Assembly: GCF_014645695.1 (NCBI RefSeq)
Contig: NZ_BMMF01000006.1
Coordinates: forward strand, 240,225-304,224
Direction: 5' to 3'
From: Salinarimonas ramus
GTDB taxonomy: Bacteria > Pseudomonadota > Alphaproteobacteria > Rhizobiales > Beijerinckiaceae
DNA: 64,000 nt
Shown in pieces: positions 19,964 to 29,493 of this stretch; position 1 is the stretch's first letter, and each line of letters opens with the position of its first letter. A program made the translations under genes and the position numbers. The notes beneath the pieces were generated by a model that saw nothing but the letters and a program-made list of their open reading frames with translations, searched no databases and was not told the origin of the DNA.

Positions 19964-21700
19964 ATGCGGAGCGAAGAAGGCGCGCCCGGCCCGGTTTCGG
20001 CGCGGGCGCGGGCGAGAGACGAGGCGAGAGTGGAACGGCGACGCCCCCGCGCGAACGAGCGACGCCGAGCGCCGGGCGCGGCGCTCGCGGCCGGCATCGC
20101 GGCGCTGGGCGCGGCGCTCCTCGCGCTCGCCGGTGCCATCGCCGCCGGTGCGGGCGTGGCGCTCGCCATGGCGCTGACGCTCGCCGCCGCGGGCCTCGCG
20201 CTCGCAGGCGGCGCGCTCGTCCTGGCGCGGCGCGCCCGGACCACGGCCGAGAAGGCCTCCTCCGATCTCGACTTCCTCGCCCGCCGTCTGCTGCGGGTCG
20301 AATCGCGCCTCGCCGAGGCCGAGCGCCGCAAGGGCGGCGACGAGGACGTGCGCGGCGCCGTCGCCGAGGTATCGGGCGAGATCGCGCTGATCAGCGGCCT
20401 GCTGCGCGACATCGCCGGCACCGTCGCGGGGCACGATCGCACGCTCACCGAGATCATCGAGGCGCAGGCCGCGCTGGCGCAGGACGAGAGCCCCGAGCCG
20501 GAGCGCTACGAGCCGCTGCGCGGGGCGCCGCCTCCGCCGCCGGCTCCGGAGCCCGCGGCTTGGGCTCCGCCGCCGCGCTTCGCGCCGGTGCTCGAGCCGG
20601 AGCCCGAGTTCGATCCTCTGCCGGAACCCGATCATCTGCCGGAGCCGGAGCCCGCACCCGCGCCCCGCGTCTTCACCCCGCAGCCGCTGCATCGCGCCGC
20701 CCACGAGCCGTTGTTCGAGGAGGAGGTCGCGCCGCCCGCACCCGAGCCCGCGCTCGACCGGTACGCGCAGGCGGTGCTCCGCGCGCTGCGTGAGGACCGC
20801 ATGGAGATCCACCTCCAGCCGGTGGTCTCGCTGCCCCAGCGCAAGACGCGCTTCTACGAGGCGCTGGCGCGGCTGCGCCTCGACGACGACAGCCTCGTCA
20901 TGCCCGACGCCTTCCTGCCCGCCATCACCCGTGCGGGCCTCACGGCGGAGCTCGACGGCAAGGTCGCCGCGCGCGCGGCGGCGATCGCGCGCCATCTCGT
21001 CAATCGCGGCTCGGACGCCTTCGTCACCCTCGACCTCGCGCAGGAATCGCTCGTCGCGCCGGGCTTCCTGCGGGCGTTGGGACGGATCCTCGAGGCCTAT
21101 CCGGACGTCGCGGGGCGCCTCGCCTTCGAGATCGCGCAGCGCTCCTGGCGCATGCTCGACGCCGAGGCGAGCGGCGCGCTCGACGCCCTGCGCTCCAAGG
21201 GCGCGCTCTTCGTGCTCGACCGGGCGAGCGACCTGCGGGTCGACGCGCTCGGCCTCGCCGATCGCGGCGTGCGCTACGTGAAGCTGCCGTCCGCGCTCAT
21301 CCTCGGCCACGCGGAGCGTCCCGCACCCGGGCTCGACGTCGCCGTGAGCGACCTGTCCGCGGTGCTCTCGCGCGCGGGCATCAAGCTCGTGGCGGAAGCC
21401 GTGGAGCGGGAGGAGGACGTGCCGGACCTCATCGACCTCGACGTGCCGCTGGCGCAGGGCCTCGTCTTCGGCGGCCCGCGGGCCGTGCGCTCGGACCTGA
21501 TCGGCGGCCCGCCCCCCGGACGCGGCGGCGAGCCCGCGGGCACGCGCCCGCGCACACAGGACGGCGGCGCGCCGACCGCTCGGGCGGTCCCGCCGCGTGC
21601 ACCCGCGCCGGCCCCCGGCATCTCCGCGCGCTATGCGGACGATCCGCCGCCGCAGGAGCCGAAGCGCCCCTATCGCGCGACACTGCGCCGGGCGGGCTGA
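19964..21700 (+). CDS. membrane protein with a degenerate EAL domain
   Basis: This 578-residue protein has a basic N terminus and two hydrophobic segments (about 35-80). A coiled-coil-like region and a long Pro/Glu-rich linker (about 170-250) come next, and then an EAL-like domain (about 265-490). The EAL triad itself survives in YEALARLR, but the later metal- and base-binding signature DDFGTGYSS is replaced by LDRASDLRVDA, and the usual KID motif reads VKLP. Catalysis of cyclic-di-GMP breakdown is therefore unlikely; it may bind the nucleotide or a protein partner. The ATG at 19964 is preceded by GGAGG. The C-terminal 80 residues are Pro/Arg-rich. Confidence 0.82.
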   Translation: MRSEEGAPGPVSARARARDEARVERRRPRANERRRAPGAALAAGIAALGAALLALAGAIAAGAGVALAMALTLAAAGLALAGGALVLARRARTTAEKASSDLDFLARRLLRVESRLAEAERRKGGDEDVRGAVAEVSGEIALISGLLRDIAGTVAGHDRTLTEIIEAQAALAQDESPEPERYEPLRGAPPPPPAPEPAAWAPPPRFAPVLEPEPEFDPLPEPDHLPEPEPAPAPRVFTPQPLHRAAHEPLFEEEVAPPAPEPALDRYAQAVLRALREDRMEIHLQPVVSLPQRKTRFYEALARLRLDDDSLVMPDAFLPAITRAGLTAELDGKVAARAAAIARHLVNRGSDAFVTLDLAQESLVAPGFLRALGRILEAYPDVAGRLAFEIAQRSWRMLDAEASGALDALRSKGALFVLDRASDLRVDALGLADRGVRYVKLPSALILGHAERPAPGLDVAVSDLSAVLSRAGIKLVAEAVEREEDVPDLIDLDVPLAQGLVFGGPRAVRSDLIGGPPPGRGGEPAGTRPRTQDGGAPTARAVPPRAPAPAPGISARYADDPPPQEPKRPYRATLRRAG

Positions 21701-21715
21701 CGCCCGGCGCCTTGA

Positions 21716-22879
<1,164 letters not shown>

Positions 22880-22971
22880 TCACCTTCGAGCGGACGCTTG
22901 CGCCGGGACGCGTCGTCGCGCGCGTCGGGGCCCGCCTCCGCTTCACCATGCCTCGCAGCAGAGGATAGCAC

Positions 22972-23517
22972 ATGCGTACTGCAGATTGCGACATTCTCCT
23001 CGTCCCCGGTCTCGGCGGGTCCGGTCCGGACCATTGGCAGGCGCGCTGGGAGCGCAGCCTGACGACGGCGCGCATCGTGCCCCAGGAGGACTGGGACGCC
23101 CCCGATCTCGACGCCTGGGCGGCGCGGGTGGAGGACGCCGTCGCCTGCGCGACGCGGCCCGTGGTGCTCGTCGCCCATTCGCTCGGCAATCACGTGGTCG
23201 CGACGGCCGCGCCCCGGCTCGAGGGGCGCATCGCCGGCGCCTACCTCGTCGCGCCGCCGGATCTGCACGATGCCGAGCGCATGCCCGAGATCCTGCGCGA
23301 CATGACGATACCGGACGTGGCGCTGCCGTTCGCGAGCCTCGTCGTCGCCAGCCGCACCGATCCCTATTGCGCCTTCGAGCGGGCGGAGGCGATCGCCGGC
23401 AGCTGGGGCGCGCCCGTGGTGGACGCCGGAGAATCGGGCCATCTCAACGCCGAATCGGGTCACGGGCCGTGGCCGGAGGGGCTGATGCGGTTCGCGGGCT
23501 TCCTCAAGCGGCTGTGA
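22972..23517 (+). CDS. alpha/beta hydrolase of the RBBP9/YdeN family
   Basis: This 181-residue serine hydrolase has an RBBP9-type start, LLVPGLGGSGPDHWQARWE. The nucleophile elbow is AHSLG (about 73-77). A conserved SRTDPYCAFERA strand supplies the Asp, and GESGHLNAESG supplies the catalytic His. The length is typical of the family. Substrate is unknown; bacterial members act as small esterases. The ATG at 22972 is the natural start before the conserved block. It is followed, 112 bases on, by the racemase-like gene in the same direction. Confidence 0.85.
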   Translation: MRTADCDILLVPGLGGSGPDHWQARWERSLTTARIVPQEDWDAPDLDAWAARVEDAVACATRPVVLVAHSLGNHVVATAAPRLEGRIAGAYLVAPPDLHDAERMPEILRDMTIPDVALPFASLVVASRTDPYCAFERAEAIAGSWGAPVVDAGESGHLNAESGHGPWPEGLMRFAGFLKRL

Positions 23518-23629
23518 CGCGCACGATCGGGGACGCGGCGCGCATCTGCGGAGCTGCGCCTCGGCATCGTCGGGCGTGGACAGGAACGACGGGGCGGGCT
23601 TCGATCGGGGCGAAAGGACACAATGCATC

Positions 23630-24286
23630 ATGAGCACCGACGCGCGCATCCTCGTCGTCAACCCCAACAGCAACGAGGCCGTGACCGCGGGCCTCGCCGA
23701 GGCGCTGGCCGGCTACGTCCTGCCCGGCGGCCCGCGGATCGACTGCGTGACGCTGCGCGAGGGGCCCTTCAACATCGAGACGCAGGCGGACATCGAGAGC
23801 GTCGTCCTGCCGCTCGCGCGCCTCGTCGCGCACGAGAAGCCGACGGCGACGGTGATCGCCTGCTTCTCCGATCCGGGCGTCCAGGGCTGCCGGGAGGCGA
23901 CGCGCGGCCCGGTCTTCGGCATGCGCGAAGCCGGCATCCTCGCCGCGCTGGCGCGGGCGGACCGCTTCGGCATCATCGCCGTGCAGACCCGCTCGATCCG
24001 CCGCCATCTGCGCGCGGTGCGCGAGATCGGCGTCACCGATCGTCTCGCGGGCGACCGGGCGCTGGAGATCACCGTGGCCGATGCCGCCGCGGACGATCGC
24101 GCCTTCGCCCGCCTCGTGGAGGTCGGGCGCACCCTGCGCGACATCGACGGCGCCGAGGCGCTCGTTCTCGGCTGCGCCGGCATGGCGCGTCACCGCGCTC
24201 CGCTGGAGGCGGAGCTCGGCGTGCCGATCATCGAGCCGGTCCAGGCGGCGGTCGGGATGGCGCTCGGCGCGATCCTCGCGCGCTGA
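23630..24286 (+). CDS. Asp/Glu/hydantoin racemase family protein
   Basis: This 218-residue enzyme of the aspartate/glutamate racemase fold has the N-terminal VVNPNSNEAVT signature. The first catalytic Cys is in VIACFSDPG (about 80-88) and the second is in LVLGCAGMA. Both cysteines of the two-base mechanism are present. The closest functional groups are hydantoin racemase and the allantoin-pathway homologues. Purine breakdown genes lie 5 kb away (29.5-34.9 kb), and a link is possible but not shown. The ATG at 23630 is chosen over 23576 because the conserved block begins right after it. Confidence 0.85.
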   Translation: MSTDARILVVNPNSNEAVTAGLAEALAGYVLPGGPRIDCVTLREGPFNIETQADIESVVLPLARLVAHEKPTATVIACFSDPGVQGCREATRGPVFGMREAGILAALARADRFGIIAVQTRSIRRHLRAVREIGVTDRLAGDRALEITVADAAADDRAFARLVEVGRTLRDIDGAEALVLGCAGMARHRAPLEAELGVPIIEPVQAAVGMALGAILAR

Positions 24287-24311
24287 GCGCGCGAGGAAGA
24301 GGCGCTGCCGC

Positions 24312-24524
24312 TCAGGAGAGCAGGCTGCGGCGATGGTCGATCATCGTACGGATCATCTGCAGGGCGAGCTTGCGCTCGCTCTCCTCGAGCAGGACCGCCG
24401 CATCGAGGATGTCGGTGATGTGTCGCTCCTTGAGGTAGTACAGCCCGCGCACCTCCTCCGCGCTGAGCGTGATCTCGCGAGGCTTCTTGCGGGTGGGGGC
24501 GGACAGAGTCTCGTTGGTCGCCAT
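24312..24524 (-). CDS. small helical protein downstream of luxI, unknown
   Basis: This 70-residue hydrophilic protein has a basic N terminus (TRKKPREI) and a largely helical core (LSAEEVRGLYYLKER, then an ILDAAVLLEESERKLAL stretch). I recognise no domain. It is the third gene in line after luxR and luxI, 40 bases past the luxI stop and in the same direction, so it is probably co-transcribed. Its ATG is preceded by GAGAGAG. The position suggests a role in the quorum-sensing circuit, for example as a modulator, but that is inference from context only. Confidence 0.7.
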   Translation of the reverse strand: MATNETLSAPTRKKPREITLSAEEVRGLYYLKERHITDILDAAVLLEESERKLALQMIRTMIDHRRSLLS

Positions 24525-24564
24525 GGGGTCGCTCTCTCGGGAAAAGGTCGTTTCGTGCTTTTCG

Positions 24565-25209
24565 TCAGCTCTGGCGCGACGACAGGCGCAGGGCCGCCTC
24601 GTCCGTCGCGAGGCCGGTCCGGCGCAGGACCGAGCCCTTCAGGCCCGCAAGCCGTGAGACGCGCGCCAGCGTCTCCTCGCGCACCAGGATCTCCACGGCC
24701 AGGCAGTCCTGCCCCTCGATCTCGACCGGCAGGCCGAGAGGGCGCGTGACGAAGCCGGCCTGCTGCCAACGGGGCAGCCACCACATCTCGACGACGGCGG
24801 TCATCGCGCTGATGCCCTCGTCGAGGCAATATTCCATGACGGCGGCGAGCATCATGCAGTCGGTCCGCCCGAAGCGCCGCTCCTTGGCGACGAAGTAGCG
24901 CGTCACCTCGACGATGTCGGGGCCGACGGGCAGGTCGCGCTGGACGAGGTGGGAGAACACCTCCGACATCATGTGCGGGCGCGTGGAGGGATAGAGCCGC
25001 TGACCGCCGACCACCCTGTCGCCGTCCACGGCGATCAGGTAGGTCGCCGCCTCGTCGTCGAACTGGTCGATCTCGCGCCCGTCCGGCCGGGCGAGGTCGC
25101 GCCAGCCGCGTTCCTCGACGAAGACCTGATGACGCAAGCGGTAGGTCTGCTCGAGCAGATCCTCGAATAGATGTGAATTGGAGCTGTTGATTATCTGAAC
25201 GTGTGCCAT
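24565..25209 (-). CDS. acyl-homoserine-lactone synthase (LuxI family)
   Basis: This 214-residue autoinducer synthase joins an acyl group to S-adenosylmethionine to form an acyl-homoserine lactone. The invariant residues are visible: Arg26 and Phe30 in RLRHQVF, Trp36 in RGW, Asp48 and Asp51 in IDQFDD, Arg71 in GGQRLYPS, and Glu101 and Arg104 in IVEVTRYF. The C-terminal half is longer than the minimal LuxI, as in several Rhizobiales. luxR lies directly upstream in the same direction, 79 bases away. The acyl chain is not predictable from sequence. Confidence 0.94.
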   Translation of the reverse strand: MAHVQIINSSNSHLFEDLLEQTYRLRHQVFVEERGWRDLARPDGREIDQFDDEAATYLIAVDGDRVVGGQRLYPSTRPHMMSEVFSHLVQRDLPVGPDIVEVTRYFVAKERRFGRTDCMMLAAVMEYCLDEGISAMTAVVEMWWLPRWQQAGFVTRPLGLPVEIEGQDCLAVEILVREETLARVSRLAGLKGSVLRRTGLATDEAALRLSSRQS

Positions 25210-25279
25210 CCTGGCCCCCGCGCCTCGATCGAACTGCGGGGAAGATGGGCTAATTCGCGCTAGGATAGAATTGTAGGAA

Positions 25280-25292
25280 ATGACAGGGTCAT
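25280..25292. promoter_or_regulatory. palindrome upstream of luxI, candidate operator
   Basis: ATGAC-AGG-GTCAT is a perfect 5-bp inverted repeat with a 3-base centre. It lies 71-83 bases before the luxI start and overlaps the luxR stop. That position would suit a LuxR-type operator for luxI. It is shorter than a typical 18-20 bp lux box, so support is weak. Confidence 0.3.
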
Positions 25293-26020
25293 AGAGAGAT
25301 GTATCGATAGTGCAGAGCCCGCGCTACGGCTTGCGTCTTGTTCGCGGCGTCGAGCTTCTGGCACGCATTCGCGACATGAGCCGTCACCGTACGTTCCGTT
25401 ATGCCCAAGCGTTGTGCAATCGCGGGTGCCGACAGACCTTGCGCGGAATGGGCGAGGACCTCGCGCTCTCGCGGCGACAGCAGCGTATCGGGAAGCGTCC
25501 CGCCGGAGATCTGCCGACCCCGGTCGAAGGCGTAGAGCGCCATCAGGTGGATCGCGGGCTTCGTGCGGGGCGAGAGGTCGACCTCCTTGCCGCTGAGCGA
25601 GATGCAGGCGTCGTAGCCGTTGATGCCGTGGATCGGCACGCAGAAGCCCTGCTCCATGCGGTAGTCGCGCGCCCGCCGCATGACCTCGACGGCCCCCGGA
25701 TCGCTGTCCGCATCGAACGGCGCCTCGCCCCATTCGAAGGGCTTCACCGTCTGGCGGCAATGGCGAATGACGGGATCGTGGTCCGCGTAGGACTTGCGCG
25801 TATAGAGCTCGAACCACTGGTCCGGGAGGTGGTGGATCAGGATCGCCTTGCGCATGGACTGGCCGGGGCGCGGCAGGCTCGTGATCACGAAGTTCTCGAA
25901 GCCGAAGACGCCGAGCGCCCTGTGCATCTCGCCCAGCAGCGCCTCGGGCGTGTCGGCGTTCTCGATCGCCTCCACGAAAGCGAAGGCGTCCTTGGCGAAA
26001 TCAATCTTTCTCGACGTCAC
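25289..26020 (-). CDS. LuxR-family autoinducer-responsive transcription factor
   Basis: This 243-residue regulator has an N-terminal autoinducer-binding domain, with the Trp/Tyr/Asp cluster in QWFELYTRKSYADHDP and a further Trp in FEWGEAPF. The C-terminal LuxR HTH has LSPREREVLAHSAQGLS and ITERTVTAHVANACQKL. It should dimerise on binding an acyl-homoserine lactone and control luxI and other genes. The GTG at 26018-26020 is chosen because GGAGG sits five bases upstream; a longer ATG reading from 26146 adds 42 residues that look non-conserved. luxR-luxI-small ORF form a co-directional cluster. Confidence 0.92.
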   Translation of the reverse strand: MTSRKIDFAKDAFAFVEAIENADTPEALLGEMHRALGVFGFENFVITSLPRPGQSMRKAILIHHLPDQWFELYTRKSYADHDPVIRHCRQTVKPFEWGEAPFDADSDPGAVEVMRRARDYRMEQGFCVPIHGINGYDACISLSGKEVDLSPRTKPAIHLMALYAFDRGRQISGGTLPDTLLSPREREVLAHSAQGLSAPAIAQRLGITERTVTAHVANACQKLDAANKTQAVARALHYRYISL

Positions 26021-26185
26021 CGACGCCTCCTCCGACGATCCACAGACCCGACGCGAACGTGCGAACGGCACGTCCTTCCCCCCGCGCAGGCGAACCATGC
26101 GCAATTCCTCGCGGCGCATCAATACCGTAAGCGGCACAGCCGTCACGATGCTTGATCTTGCAGCGATCCTGGGAGGAGACGTGAT

Positions 26186-27724
26186 CTATGCGGCAACTCT
26201 GCGGCGATCGAGATGCGACCTGTACGATAGTGCCTCGGCGACATGCACCCTGGCTACTCGCGCTGTGCCGTCGAGATCGGCGAGCGTTCGCGCAACGCGC
26301 AGGACGCGATGATAGCCGCGGGCGGAGAGCTTCATCGTCTGCGCCGCGTCGCGCACGAGGGCGAGCCCGTCGCGATCGGGCCCGGCGACGTCCTCCAGCA
26401 TCGCCGCCGGGCACGACGCGTTGGTGGTGCTGGCCGGCAGGCCGAGATCGGCGAAGCGGGCGCTCTGCACGGCACGCGCCGCCGCGACCCGCGTCGCCAC
26501 CTGCGCCGAGCCTTCCGCCGGCGGAGGGAGAATCAGGTCGGCGGCGGTGACGGCGGGCACCTCGATCGTCAGGTCGACGCGGTCGAGCAGCGGGCCCGAG
26601 AGCCGCGCCTGGTATTGCGCCATGCAGCGCTCGTTGGGCCCGCGCCGGCAGGCGTAGCCGGGCTCCGTCGCCTGCCCGCAGCGGCAGGGGTTCATGGCGG
26701 CCACGAGCTGGAAGCGCGCGGGATAGGTGCAGCGGGCGTTGGCGCGGGCGATCATCACCTCCCCGGATTCGAGGGGCTGGCGCAGGCTGTCGAGCGTCTG
26801 GGGCTGGAACTCCGGCAGCTCGTCGAGGAAGAGCACCCCGCGATGGGCGAGCGACACCTCTCCCGGGCGCGCGGTGACCCCGCCTCCGACGAGGGCCGCG
26901 GTGGACGCGGAATGGTGGGGCGCGCGAAACGGGCGCCGGTCGGAGAGCTTGCCCTCCTCGATCAGCCCGGCGACGGAATGGACCATCGACACCTCGAGCA
27001 GCTCGCGGGGCGAGAGCGCGGGCAGGATCGAGGGCAGGCGCTGGGCGAGCATGGACTTGCCGGCGCCGGGCGGGCCGGACATGAGCAGATTGTGCCCGCC
27101 CGCCGCAGCGATCTCGAGCACGCGCTTGGCGCTCTCCTGGCCCTTGATCTCGCGCAGGTCCGGCAGGTCACCCGCCCGCGCGGCGATCGCGGGGACCGGG
27201 CGCGAGAGCACCTGCGTTCCCTTGAAGTGATTGGCGAGCTGGATGAGGTTCTCGGGCGCGATCACCTCGATCTCCTCGGACGCCCACGCCGCCTCCGGGC
27301 CGCAGGCTTTCGGGCAGATGAGCCCGCGCCCGCGCCCGTGCGCGGCGATCGCCGCCGGCAGCACGCCCGCCACCGCCGTGATCGAGCCGTCGAGGGCGAG
27401 CTCACCGAGCACGGTATAGCCCTCGAGCGCGTCCATCGGGATCGCGCCGAGAGCGGCCATGAGGCCGAGCGCGATGGGCAGGTCGAAATGGCTGCCCTCC
27501 TTGGGCGTGTCCGCCGGCGCCAGATTGACGGTGATGCGTTTGGACGGCAGCGACAGCCCCGACGAGATCAGCGCGGAGCGCACGCGCTCGCGGCTCTCGC
27601 CCACCGCCTTGTCCGGCAGCCCCACGACGTTGAACTTCATGTCGCCGGGGATGATCTGCACCTGCACGTCGACGGCCTTCGCCTCGACGCCCTCGAAGGA
27701 GACGGTGGAGACGCGGGTGACCAT
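26186..27724 (-). CDS. comM: YifB/ComM family magnesium-chelatase-like AAA+ ATPase
   Basis: This 512-residue protein has an N-terminal Lon-like S16 domain (VVGLPDKAVGESRERVRSA), a central AAA+ module with Walker A SGPPGAGKSML and a downstream FLDELPEF Walker B, and a C-terminal Mg-chelatase lid with an RCGQATEPGY-type Cys region (four Cys in PCRCG...YACRRG...RCM). ComM helicases extend branch migration during natural transformation. The start is the ATG at 27722-27724 with GAGG upstream. It is single on the minus strand, 106 bases downstream of speE. Confidence 0.93.
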   Translation of the reverse strand: MVTRVSTVSFEGVEAKAVDVQVQIIPGDMKFNVVGLPDKAVGESRERVRSALISSGLSLPSKRITVNLAPADTPKEGSHFDLPIALGLMAALGAIPMDALEGYTVLGELALDGSITAVAGVLPAAIAAHGRGRGLICPKACGPEAAWASEEIEVIAPENLIQLANHFKGTQVLSRPVPAIAARAGDLPDLREIKGQESAKRVLEIAAAGGHNLLMSGPPGAGKSMLAQRLPSILPALSPRELLEVSMVHSVAGLIEEGKLSDRRPFRAPHHSASTAALVGGGVTARPGEVSLAHRGVLFLDELPEFQPQTLDSLRQPLESGEVMIARANARCTYPARFQLVAAMNPCRCGQATEPGYACRRGPNERCMAQYQARLSGPLLDRVDLTIEVPAVTAADLILPPPAEGSAQVATRVAAARAVQSARFADLGLPASTTNASCPAAMLEDVAGPDRDGLALVRDAAQTMKLSARGYHRVLRVARTLADLDGTARVARVHVAEALSYRSHLDRRRVAA

Positions 27725-27830
27725 GGTGCGACCTCGGGAACGGAAGACGGCGGAGCGCTCCCGGCCAAGGTTGCATAGGGGTGATCGGATGACAAGCGTG
27801 GAGGTTAAGTAAGGACCGCAATCGCAACTT

Positions 27831-28706
27831 CTACTGCTGGTCGTCCGTTTCTGCCCATGCTCGGCCGGCCCCAACCAGCCGACGCACCTCCGGTGGTAGC
27901 GCGAAGGCCCCCACGTGGACGTCGGGCGCCCAGTAGCGCGTCGCGAGCCCCGTCGCTCGCGCCCGCGAGGCGATCGTCCGCACGTCGCCGGGCACGAGAT
28001 CGGCGTTCGAGGCGAAGCCGAGCGCGATCGGCCCGCCGGTATAGGTCGGTACCGACGCCAGATAGAGCGTCGCGTGCTCGAAGAGCGAGCCGAGCAGCGC
28101 CTGCGCCGCCGCCACTTGGTCGCCCTGGAAAAAGGGCACGCCCGCCTGCGTCACCAGCACGCCGCCGGGGACGAGGCAGCGTGCGCAGTCGCGGTAGAAA
28201 CCCTCCCCGAAGAGCGCGGCCGCGGGTCCTACGGGATCGGTCGAGTCGACGACGATCACGTCGTAGCGCCTGTCCGTGTCGCGGACGTAGGCGAGCCCGT
28301 CGCCGACGACGATCTCCGCAAGCGGATGGTCGAAGGCCCCGGCGCTCACGAAAGGCAGGTGCGTGCGCGCCGTCTCGATGACGCGCGCGTCGATCTCGAC
28401 GAGGGTGACGCGCACGTCCTCGTGGCGCAGCGCCTCGCGCAGGACGCCGCCGTCGCCACCGCCGATCACCAGCACCTCGCGGACCGCGCCGTGCGCGAGG
28501 ATCGGCACGTGCGCGATCATCTCGTGATAGACGTGGTGGTCGCGCTCCGTGAGCTGCACGATCCCGTCGAGCGCGAGCACGCGCCCGAAGGAGGCATTGT
28601 CGAAGACGACGAGCTCCTGGTGCTCGGTCTTCTCGTAATGCACCAGCCGGTCGACCCGAAAGACCTGCCCCCAGCCGTCGTGAATCGCCTCGGTGAAGCT
28701 CAGCAC
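27831..28706 (-). CDS. speE: spermidine synthase (polyamine aminopropyltransferase)
   Basis: This 291-residue enzyme transfers an aminopropyl group from decarboxylated S-adenosylmethionine to putrescine. It has the VLVIGGGDGGVLRE nucleotide motif, the EIDARVIE acidic loop, and the VVDSTDPVGPA catalytic segment. The frame begins at a GTG at 28704-28706 that overlaps the end of speD by seven bases, so the two are translationally coupled. The protein starts with LSFTEAIHDGWGQVF, as expected for the family. Confidence 0.95.
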   Translation of the reverse strand: MLSFTEAIHDGWGQVFRVDRLVHYEKTEHQELVVFDNASFGRVLALDGIVQLTERDHHVYHEMIAHVPILAHGAVREVLVIGGGDGGVLREALRHEDVRVTLVEIDARVIETARTHLPFVSAGAFDHPLAEIVVGDGLAYVRDTDRRYDVIVVDSTDPVGPAAALFGEGFYRDCARCLVPGGVLVTQAGVPFFQGDQVAAAQALLGSLFEHATLYLASVPTYTGGPIALGFASNADLVPGDVRTIASRARATGLATRYWAPDVHVGAFALPPEVRRLVGAGRAWAETDDQQ

Positions 28707-29254
28707 GGGATCATTCCGCGCTTGTGCTCGGCGAGCTGGATCCGCGCCGGCGAGAACGCCTCGCGCAGCACCTTCACCGCCTCGTGGGGCCGCGCGTCGC
28801 CGCACATGAAGATGTCGATGGCGGCGTAGGCGCGCTCGGGCCAGGTGTGGATCGAGATGTGGCTCTCCGCCAGCACTGCGACCCCCGAGATCCCGCCATT
28901 GGGCGTGAAATGGTGCAGATCGATGTTGAGCAGCGTCGCCCCCGCGGCCTCCGTGGCGCGCCGCAGCGCGTCCTCCACCGCCGGCAGGTCGTCGAGGCGC
29001 GAGGCCTCCCACAGGTCGACGATGAGGTGCGTGCCCGCGAAAAGCAGGCCGTCCTTCTCGACGAAGTGGTCGAGCGACTGGTCGTGCCGGGTGACGTCCG
29101 GCGTCGTCGCGACGGCCACGGCGGTCGTGCTCGTGTCGATCTCGCCCCGCTCCGCAGCGGATTTGCGATCGTTGCTCACCTCGTTGGATCGAACACCTGC
29201 GTCATGCAGGGTGAAGTCCATCCCCAATTCGGCGAGGCGGGCGTCTTTGCGCAT
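28700..29254 (-). CDS. speD: S-adenosylmethionine decarboxylase proenzyme
   Basis: This 184-residue pyruvoyl enzyme makes the aminopropyl donor used by SpeE. The self-cleavage site is Glu130-Ser131 in LAESHISIHTWPE; the Ser becomes the pyruvoyl group. The core from about residue 65 matches the short bacterial SpeD, and the first 60 residues are an extension of low complexity. The ATG at 29252-29254 is preceded by GGAGGGG at a six-base distance, which favours it over an upstream TTG. It is the first gene of the speD-speE operon and is divergent from xdhA. Confidence 0.94.
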   Translation of the reverse strand: MRKDARLAELGMDFTLHDAGVRSNEVSNDRKSAAERGEIDTSTTAVAVATTPDVTRHDQSLDHFVEKDGLLFAGTHLIVDLWEASRLDDLPAVEDALRRATEAAGATLLNIDLHHFTPNGGISGVAVLAESHISIHTWPERAYAAIDIFMCGDARPHEAVKVLREAFSPARIQLAEHKRGMIPC

Positions 29255-29493
29255 CCCGTGCCCCTCCAAGACCAGCAGATGAACCCAGCCAGCTGTCGTG
29301 TCGCTTTCGGGTCAGGGGAGGGGTTTTGGCGGGTATGGGGCGGGAGATCAAGGGCGGGAGCGAAAATCGCGTGCCGGATGGTCCGGCGCGCCGCGCGCCG
29401 CGCGCCCCACCCGCGCCGCGATGCCCCGTTCCTTATCCCGGCGCCACTCGCTATCCTGCGGGCTGAACGGCATCTGCGAGACGCGACACCACC

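Noticed and set aside
29255..29493. riboswitch or leader RNA between speD and xdhA
   Set aside because: I see GC-rich stretches but no structure that matches a known motif, and no conserved loop that I can support by eye.
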